A program made the translations under genes and the position numbers. The notes under the pieces were generated by a model. The model did no database searches, was not told the DNA's origin, and saw only the letters and a program-made list of their open reading frames with translations. From the NCBI GenBank assembly GCA_035041965.1, contig JAPYMA010000408.1, positions 248,001-312,000 of the forward strand: a stretch of DNA of 64,000 nucleotides. Reading direction: 5' to 3'. Source of the stretch: Anisakis pegreffii (lineage: Eukaryota; Nematoda; Chromadorea; Rhabditida; Anisakidae). Numbering within the stretch: the first letter of the stretch is position 1; every line of letters starts with the position of its first letter. Positions 56,701-64,000 of this stretch are shown in pieces.

Positions 56701-57746
56701 GCTGAAACGTTACATGATTATTGAACAAGCGCACAAATGGCTTGCGGAAATGAAACAGGATTTAGCAAAATTAGAGAAGAATCCGAAACGAAAAGATTCT
56801 CCATCGTTTGATACCTTGTACAATCCGATGGCTCAGGTAGTTTTTCTTGACGTTCTCTTTCCCGTAAGCGGTGGACAAATGATTTAATACTTGAATCGAC
56901 CGTGTTTTGTATTCGGAATTGCCTCGTTGAAGTTGACCCATGATTCAACTGCTGTAGTAATTTACTAGTTGATTTGATGTGAAATCGAATGAATGAAGTG
57001 AACAAGAAAATACCGCAAGGAGTGTTCTTTTAGGAAAGAGCCATACAGCAGTTAATTGATGAACTCAGCAACATGACCTGTCCATGTGATCACTGTAAGT
57101 TTTCTGATTTATCATTAACCATGTGGTTTTTTGATAAGTACTAAAATCATCGTAAACTGCACTTCTCCAGTCGTATCAGTTTGCAGCATTCAATGTCCTT
57201 TCTAAAATATTTTATGCATGCTTTGAATGCAGTTCTGACACTTCTTTGAATCAGAAGTGCCAACAGTTAGGTGAACTGGTTACATTTGATTTTCACTGAA
57301 TCAAGAACAATGAAAATGACTCCCCCGCATCTATACGATAATAACTCTAGAAATTCAATTCATGATGAACAACACAATAACAAACTATTGTCAAAATTAA
57401 TGAAAGAGCAACAGTGGAAAGAACTAAGATTGTGAACATAAGGAAGTAAACATTATGAATGCGCGATTTTGAATGTTACCATCTTCATGAGGATGTGAAG
57501 TTGATGTTTTGAAATGATACTTTGCTGGTAGTAATGCGAGAATGTTTTAGATGTATGAGTAACCTGGGAATGGGTGATGAAATTAACGAACCCATATTCG
57601 TGGACGACGGTACGCAGCAATGGAATATATCAGAAATGATTCAGCTCGGAAACACTTTTCAAGATTTTGTTGAAGTTTCAGTTGAGCAGATTCGAAGAGA
57701 GGACACCAGTAAATTTGCTGAGCCTCATTCTTCCATGCGGAACTAA
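50732..57746 (+). CDS. ubc-17: Ubiquitin-conjugating enzyme E2, UBC-17/BIRC6 type (5' end missing)
   Basis: Fourteen exons: 50732-50942, 51483-51593, 51676-51731, 51797-51900, 52419-52664, 52999-53214, 53624-53835, 54003-54109, 54460-54628, 55131-55311, 56173-56340, 56678-56836, 57034-57094, 57532-57746. Phases match at every junction; 738 codons to the TAA. The first half is helical BIRC6-like sequence ([28 protein letters not shown]). The UBC fold spans about exons 9-11: [60 protein letters not shown], then [14 protein letters not shown]. The active-site Cys is TGT at 55222-55224. The enzyme transfers ubiquitin, and the BIRC6 family can act as E2/E3 hybrids. No BIR domain is present. The size is close to what I recall for C. 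elegans UBC-17, so probably only a short first exon is missing. Exon 14 (CFRCM; acidic tail) is supported by phase alone. The exact start of the first exon is uncertain. Confidence 0.9.
51344..51373. repeat. 14-bp palindrome in an E2 intron
   Basis: TATTTTCATACAGT (44-57 of the block) pairs perfectly with ACTGTATGAAAATA across a 2-base spacer. It lies in the first intron of the E2 gene. Possibly a cruciform or small hairpin; no function is evident. Confidence 0.6.
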
Positions 57747-59255
57747 TCAGAAAATTTCCTATGATCGTCTCATTTTTGTAATTTACAATTTTTTTGCTTC
57801 AGACAATTCTATTCTCAACTCACTTCTTTCTGTTTTAACGAAGTACACGAGAAGATAATCTCAAAACATACGGTGTATTTCAAAAGTGCTGAATTGACGT
57901 CAATAGACTGAATTCTTAGAACGAGGAGATCAGCATAATTTTGACTTTATCTATCAATCTGTTGGCGTTATCATTCAGCCATATTCGTTGACTATTCCTT
58001 TGGGTGCTGCAAGTGACACCTTTAAACTTCATGCTTAGTTCCACTGATTCAGGAATTCCCTGCAGTAATTTCACAAATTCACAAAACTCTTAGGTGAAAA
58101 AAACTTAATTAGGGAAATTAGTTTGCAAATTATTCAACTTTAGCTAATTTATTTGAAATATTTAGCTCATTTATTTGAGCTCATTTATTTGAGATATTTA
58201 TCTTTTCTTCTGCAATTTCGTTCATTCCTTTGCTTCATCTATTTAACTCATGTCATAGATTGAATCAAAAAGTTGAATTCAGTCAAGTCGGCTGATCCAT
58301 TCCGGATAGCAAACGAAAACAGTGATTTCCCGTGATTTAACGCTGAAACATCATTTGGCGATTGCGAATTCGCACAGTAACATCAATCAAAAATAAAACA
58401 CTTCTGGTGTCACTTTCACTCCAGTCGAAACAATTTCCTTTCATTCCCCTCCTCTAATTACTTCCCAACATTTTTTTCAATACATATCGTTGTATTTCAC
58501 TTCAAAGACAGCTGCATTCTACTTTGTCCAATTCCACAAAACTTCTTTTGAGTTGCAAATAATGTTGTTCTCAATCGTTAATGAACCAAACGTTGTTCAA
58601 CTGCGCAGTTCAATCGAAATAACTTAAACTGATGAACACAAAATATTTCAATTGAAAGCTGTCTTCGACTTTTTTCTTTGTTTTTTTTCGCATTTTCATA
58701 TGAAATTCGTTCACTGCTCGGATGTGTTCCGATACAGATAATGAAGAATTGATGTTCGATATGTTAAAGGGTCTGCTTCAGTGCTGATTTAATGAATATC
58801 CTTTGAAATGTAACATATTTTGTCTGATCTCGTCGTCACTGTTGTTTTTCTGCCTTACTTGTGTAAATCAATAAATTTGTACCTAAAGAAGTACACTCTC
58901 CTCAGGCGATCTATACATTCGTGTTTATTGAACAACCAACTCAATGGTTTTGTGCTGGTCAGTTCCAGAAGGATTTTAGCCAGAAAAAAACATGTAAAAA
59001 CATTAAAGGCTGAACGAGAAGTTACCGGGAACTGCTGATTCGCCTTTGTCATATCACACCATGAAAGGTGGCGTGGAGGGCGATAGCGTGAGGACAACAT
59101 TGGTATCGCTGTTTTATATGAACATTGTTATCGGAAACGTGATTCAGCTGATAACAAAGGATATGGAATTTCGAAGAAGAAATCATTCGGATACGGAATA
59201 GCGTGACTATTCACCCTTTTACTTGATGAAAGAGAAACTATCGGATATGCTAAGG
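57747..59255. other. Intergenic region downstream of the E2 gene
   Basis: No gene supported. Near 58165-58195 there are tandem TCATTTATTTGAG-type copies. The open frame at 58820-59038 has an opposite-strand shadow and no known domain. Confidence 0.4.
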
Positions 59256-60004
59256 CAGTGGTTCTCGTAGGGGGTGAAATTATCTATTTTGGGTAACTTG
59301 GAGGTGTCGAGGGGCAATGGAAGGGGTCGGGAAATTGGCATTTCGTGCAGTTGTTATGTTATGATAGAACGCTATTGTGATGGTGTTTTTTAACTCGGTT
59401 TAGCAGAATTCTCATTCTTTTCCTTGCTGTTACAATCACTCTCATAGCTTTTATCACCAAAAGTGTTCTCTTTTGCTAATTTCTCATTCATTTTACTCAA
59501 CAATCAAAGCCAAATTCTCATTCTATCAAACACACTCTATAATAGATCAGTTCACTGTCAAACAATTGCTGTATTGTTGGTTTCGGCTGTCAACACTCGT
59601 CAACGTATTCAGTAAATAGTATACGCTACAGAATAAGAAATTGATTCGAACTGTGAAGTGAAGTGAGACGAAGTGAATGAGAAAAACTCATCAATAGAAC
59701 GACATTCGCATATAATAGCTATGAGAGTGAATACAACACGTCTGAAAAGAATGAGAATTCATCTAAATGAGCTTGAAGTGCACGTGTCCTAGACAATAGC
59801 TTTTTATGCAATCATAATCGACTGCAGTGATTAGCAACACAACGCTAACTCCTCTCACGTTGCAGAGAAATTTTCGGACGGTTTTCCGTTTATTCCTGAC
59901 GTTATACCCAGAAATAGTAAGTTCTTGTATCAGAAGGGAGGGGGTGAGGCAACCTGCCACATTATCAAAAGGGGTAATGTAGCATCCGAACGCGAGAACC
60001 ACTG
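59256..60004 (+). mobile_element. hAT-type non-autonomous element interrupted by a foldback element
   Basis: Terminal inverted repeats CAGTGGTTCTCG (59256-59267) and CGAGAACCACTG (59993-60004) are perfect over 12 bp. The flanking octamers TGCTAAGG (59248-59255) and CCCTAAGG (60005-60012) match at 6 of 8 positions, fitting an aged 8-bp hAT target duplication. CAGTGGTTCTC-type ends are typical of hAT elements. A 355-bp foldback element (59406-59760) sits inside, so the original element was about 394 bp. No transposase frame is present. Its right 130 bp recur at 38.8 and 50.3 kb. Confidence 0.8.
59406..59760. mobile_element. Foldback (MITE-like) element nested in the hAT element, 355 bp
   Basis: Perfect 17-bp terminal inverted repeats: GAATTCTCATTCTTTTC (59406-59422) and its complement (59744-59760). 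Inverted similarity continues inward (CACTCTCATAGCT near 59438 against AGCTATGAGAGTG near 59718). It shares arm blocks with the elements at 20.9 and 32.3 kb. The target duplication is not clear. It inserted after the surrounding hAT element. Confidence 0.75.
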
Positions 60005-60012
60005 CCCTAAGG

Positions 60013-62640
60013 CCACAGGAGAATGAATTAGATTGGATTACTCTGGCCATACGAGAACGATTTGTATGAATAGAAACTGTTGTTCTTAATCTTAAAGAAA
60101 TATCTGAAAGTGCACGGCTCTATTTTCCTCATTTTCAGATGAGAGAAAATGAAAGGCGTGCGAGACTTCGCCATTATGTAAGACTAGCTAGAGTACTACT
60201 TAAACACCTATGCGATCGTAATTGTAGAAAAGGTTCAGCAATTGTGGATTTTTTGATTCACAATATCGCCTTTCGAGCAGCTTTTCTCTTCAAAACATTA
60301 TCATGCACATAAAACACTTAATTCATGAACACCTAGCATACGATGATCTCCAATCGAAACACTTAAATGTGAGTGTTCTTAAAGAAAGCGAAGCGACAAA
60401 ACAAAAAACAGATATTCGTTGAAACGAATTCACTCCAGCAAAATGCCCTGAAATATAATAAGAACACTGAAAGAAAACAAAAACATCAGTCGAAACCGTT
60501 AATTATTTCGTACTGCTCCGCAACTTCACCGAATACAAATTAAGAAGGGTGGAAATATTTGCTCAATAATTTCGTCAGCGAATCAATTTGTGTTGGAAGT
60601 GCAACCAGTTATCTGTGATTCCACATTTATACGCTATACCTGCGGCAACACAAACGACTAACAAATGAGGATTGGTTATGAAATTTTAGCTTTGATGCTA
60701 CGGACGGATGGATCCTGTTGAGAGGTTCTGTTCGATAGTGGACGCTTCGTTTCCTGTTCAGAATCACCTAATTTGTGCACTCTTTGCCGGAAATAATGAA
60801 TGATTTGCTGTAATGACAAGATATGAGAGGATATCTGTGCCGTAAGTGTACGAAATGGACGTTGATGAAATGAAATATGTAAAAAGATGAATGATGTTTT
60901 CGATATGCTATTTCACATATCTCACTCGTGCAGCAGCACATCAACCTTCTGCTGCTTCATTTGATGTTCCGAGGCGTCGTATCCTTTTATCGCCATTCAC
61001 TTTCTTTATGCATATATCAAAATTAGCACTATACCACGCAACAAGACTTGTGTTGTATCTGGTCAATAGGGGCATTTTGCAAGTGATCTCAGTTACACTT
61101 TTACGATCAGCTGCTTTCCGCTTGGCTCATTAGTTTATATCGCTCACCATTTGATTCGACCATTCCATATCTGTTTTATCTCTGAAGTATTTTTTGGCTT
61201 CCACTTTTATTGCGTTTCATCATCAAATCAGAATGAATCAATTGTACACAAATAATTTCCATTATCAATGTGTTTTCTTTATCAGTATTTAAAAGACACG
61301 CAGTGATTATCAAGCAAATCCGATTATCACGTTGAAAAAGTGCTTAGAAATCAGAATGTAAATAATGCGACTTATGTTAAAATAAATTGATTATGTATTG
61401 AGGAAACATGCGTTTTGATGGAAAGATGGGCGGCTGGATACTTCTTCGGATATTCTCCTACTCATCGCTTAGGTCAATAGTCGATCTTAAGTGATTAGAT
61501 GGAATTAGTAAACACTTCACATAACATCTTCAATTATTGTGTATACATTAAGGAAGTGTTTATTGATCATCGAATGACCAGGCAGTACTGTATTTAAATA
61601 TGGTTAGATTTATGCTGGACAGTTATCTGATGTGTCTCCTCTGAATTCATATTCTAGGCTCGATCAGACTATTTAATTTTAAGTGAATTAGTTAAGTTTT
61701 CCTGAGCATCATGTTTATGTACTTCTTTCCCAAACTATTTACAAACAGCAGTTCCTAATTTTATATTGAAACAATTCTCCTTGTACAAGCGATTTTTCCG
61801 ATGAATACTGCGTTCAGAACTCATTTTGATTGTGTTCTCTCATAATTTTCATCGCTCCTTCAGAAACTTAACCCTTGTGCTTACCACATTATTTGTTCCG
61901 TTGATCACATTCGTCAATGAATTGATCAACAAATTTCAATTCGAAAATGACAAAATTTATCACTATCAGTTGGATATTCTAAATGTTATCAGATCTGTAG
62001 TTAATTCCACATCTTCGCAATATTACTTATTGTTTCTTATGAACTGCTCTCCTAACTAATTCACATCTACGAGGTCGATTTTCCCTTCTAGTAGAATTTA
62101 ATTTGAAAAGATCTTTGCAGACCTATCCTTTCAAGCAGAACTGAAATAATAATGTCGTCGTTTTGAATGTGCTCATTGTCAGATGTCATGCTCATATGAA
62201 CAATGTCAATCCGCTAACGTCTCAAATTATGAATACATATCATCATTAATTCACTGTTCATTATTGTCATCTTATTAATAAGTCGTTTATTATTCGCAGC
62301 TGTTCCTACGCATAACAAAGTACGTTACATAAGATGTGAGTGCAATGAACACGTCAAGCACATAGTGCATATGATTTCAATTTCACGTTCGTTGAAATCG
62401 GCTGTTATTGCTGTTCTTCGAAACTTTTCTCTCGCTTTATGGAATTTGTCTCTGAAGCCGTCCTTCCGACACTTCCGAATGAAGATTGCTATTTATTCTT
62501 TGATTTTCATGAATCTGCTTGAAGGTTTGAATCTTTTAAAGCAAAATTTTCGGTTTAATCGTGCTTCTAATGAACGAAGATATTGCTGATTTTATATTTT
62601 CAAGAATATTTCCTAATTGCACGCTCATTATTCATCTCAG
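60013..62640. other. Region without a confirmed gene
   Basis: Contains an 80-codon frame (60891-61133, +) and a 77-codon frame (61826-62059, +) with no recognised domain. A short splice-bounded segment at about 62301-62336 (good acceptor TTATTATTCGCAG, donor GAT|GTGAGT) might be an exon of the gene whose 3' end is proposed at 62641-62929. It cannot be joined directly in frame. Confidence 0.35.
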
Positions 62641-62929
62641 AAGAAATTCTAGAAGCAGTAGATTCGGTGTTGTTTATCCGCTAGCAAATGCGTAACACCA
62701 ACACCTGCTCTAGAAATATCTGAAAAAAAAGTTATCGCGAGCGATTTGAATTAAGAGCACGAGCGCAATTATGGTATCAATGGTCACCAGGCGATTTGAT
62801 TACTGCCACAATTAAGGGTGAAAAAATATTGCTTAGAGAATGATGAATGACCCTCTTTGTTTAGCACCGTCTGTTGCCATCAACAGTAATCGTTACGAGG
62901 AACGTATCGTTTTAGATGGCATGAAGTAA
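62641..62929 (+). CDS. Possible 3' end of an unrecognised gene (three small exons)
   Basis: Proposed exons: 62641-62666 (after ATTCATCTCAG), 62742-62817 and 62865-62929 (after CTTTGTTTAG), ending at TAA 62927-62929. Phases agree across both introns, and the last intron is a typical 47-bp nematode intron. The reading is EILEAVDS, then RFELRARAQLWYQWSPGDLI, then SVAINSNRYEERIVLDGMK. Composition is protein-like, but I recognise no family. The 62742 acceptor (CGCGAG) is weak. Upstream exons were not identified, so this is a partial and tentative model. Confidence 0.35.
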
Positions 62930-64000
62930 TTCCTTTCTTTGAACATCATCCCCAGCAGACTCACAGTGAATGTCTTAATTCTTGAGTCAACTCCAACTCA
63001 TCTCCTAATCTGATCGGCGAAACCCTCCAACATATTCGTAACAACCAGCGATCTTACCTTATTAGTTGATTCCCAGTCCAAAGCTCTTTCTGTGAATGTA
63101 AATAAGTAATTCTCAACATCTAAATACTTTCTCATCCCATATTAAAACCTAAATGCAAATCACCATATATTGATACCATCTTTTCATTCATTATAAATGC
63201 ATATTCCCATCGTTCAAAAAAAAATCATCTTGCTCTGGCGCCACTATTGGTGCTGATGCAGTTTTTTCACATTACTTATAACAATTTCTTCAGCATTCAG
63301 ATGTGAAAGGCGTTTTGCTTCGTTGTCAAATCATATCAGCATTTTTCTGTTTGTTTCAATTACTTTGGCAACAAAAATACCGGAAATGATAACATCTGAA
63401 TTGTTCGCATGAATGAGTTGATATATCAAGGAGGAAGAGCAAGTGAAAGCAGAACCATAATACGTGTTGATAAAGACAAGATGATGTTTGCTTGTAGAAC
63501 ATTTGAAACGTATCGAAAAATGGCGAATAAACTAAGCATTTTTAAGATGTTGACGATACGACGTCAATGATTATCAGTTGTTTTTTCGTTTAATATTCAT
63601 TGGTCATTATTCACTTCCAGTGCATGATGCAAACGCAAATACTCTGATATCAGCAAAATCACGTCATTATGATGGGAATTGATTCGAAATTAGAAATGAT
63701 GAGTGACTGAATCACGTCATTACGATTGGAAATTAGGTGGAAATGCTGACTCGCAAAATGAATTCTTAATGAAATACTGTCAGCAAAGGCTCTTATCAGG
63801 TAGTTGCAAATGCTCAATGAAGCAGTCTAAACAAAAATAAGGAATGCTCGTGGAAAATGCTTCATTGCTTCATTGTCATCAGCAGGTGAAGTGATTGCTA
63901 CATTCATTGACGATAAAATCGTATTGATAACGATCATGCTAGAAACGTCCCATATTACGAGAGCAACTGAATTGCCTTGTTTTGCTAGCCTTGTTTCCCA
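62930..64000. other. Window end without recognised features
   Basis: AT-rich sequence with no open frame of interest on either strand and no repeat I could match to the families above. It may contain the 3' untranslated region of the gene proposed at 62641-62929; no clear AATAAA was found close by. Confidence 0.4.

Noticed and set aside
60891..61133. 80-codon frame (+) with hydrophobic C-terminal half
   Set aside because: No signal peptide, splice context or family resemblance; other phases over the same bases are also partly open.

Overview
The window looks like nuclear DNA of a nematode. It is AT-rich and intron-rich. Many introns are about 45-95 bp, some reach several kb, and acceptors are of the TTTCAG/TTTAG type. 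Two genes belong to families typical of nematodes: a secreted DB-module protein and a divergent MSP-domain membrane protein. The other recognisable genes are a cytosolic aspartate aminotransferase and a UBC-17/BIRC6-type E2. No search could be run, so species is not assigned. Exon models were built by eye from splice sites, intron phase and family similarity.

Layout. 1-11617: no gene recognised; it holds a GC-rich 201-bp hAT-type MITE with 8-bp target duplications. 11621-19052 (+): ten-exon gene, low-complexity N-terminal region and a C-terminal PDZ domain (558 aa). 19053-22397: repeats, including a foldback element. 22465-24957 (-): five-exon secreted DB-module protein (180 aa), with tRNA-Gly(GCC) on the opposite strand inside its second intron. 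27099-30997 (-): eight-exon aspartate aminotransferase (406 aa). 35674-37709 (+): three-exon type I membrane protein of unknown family (244 aa). 39334-41979 (-): six-exon MSP-domain protein with a C-terminal membrane anchor and one unresolved splice phase. 46224-47859 (-): tentative three-exon small membrane protein. 50732-57746 (+): fourteen-exon UBC-17/BIRC6-like E2, complete except for its 5' end. 62641-62929 (+): possible 3' end of an unrecognised gene.

The genes share no evident pathway; this is an ordinary stretch of chromosome with independent genes. The most distinctive signal is the mobile-element record: two groups of hAT-type elements (one interrupted by a second element) and a foldback family with three recognisable copies. 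I found no obviously new multi-gene system. The most novel protein candidates are the 35.7-37.7 kb membrane protein, the MSP-domain anchored protein and the small 46-48 kb gene.
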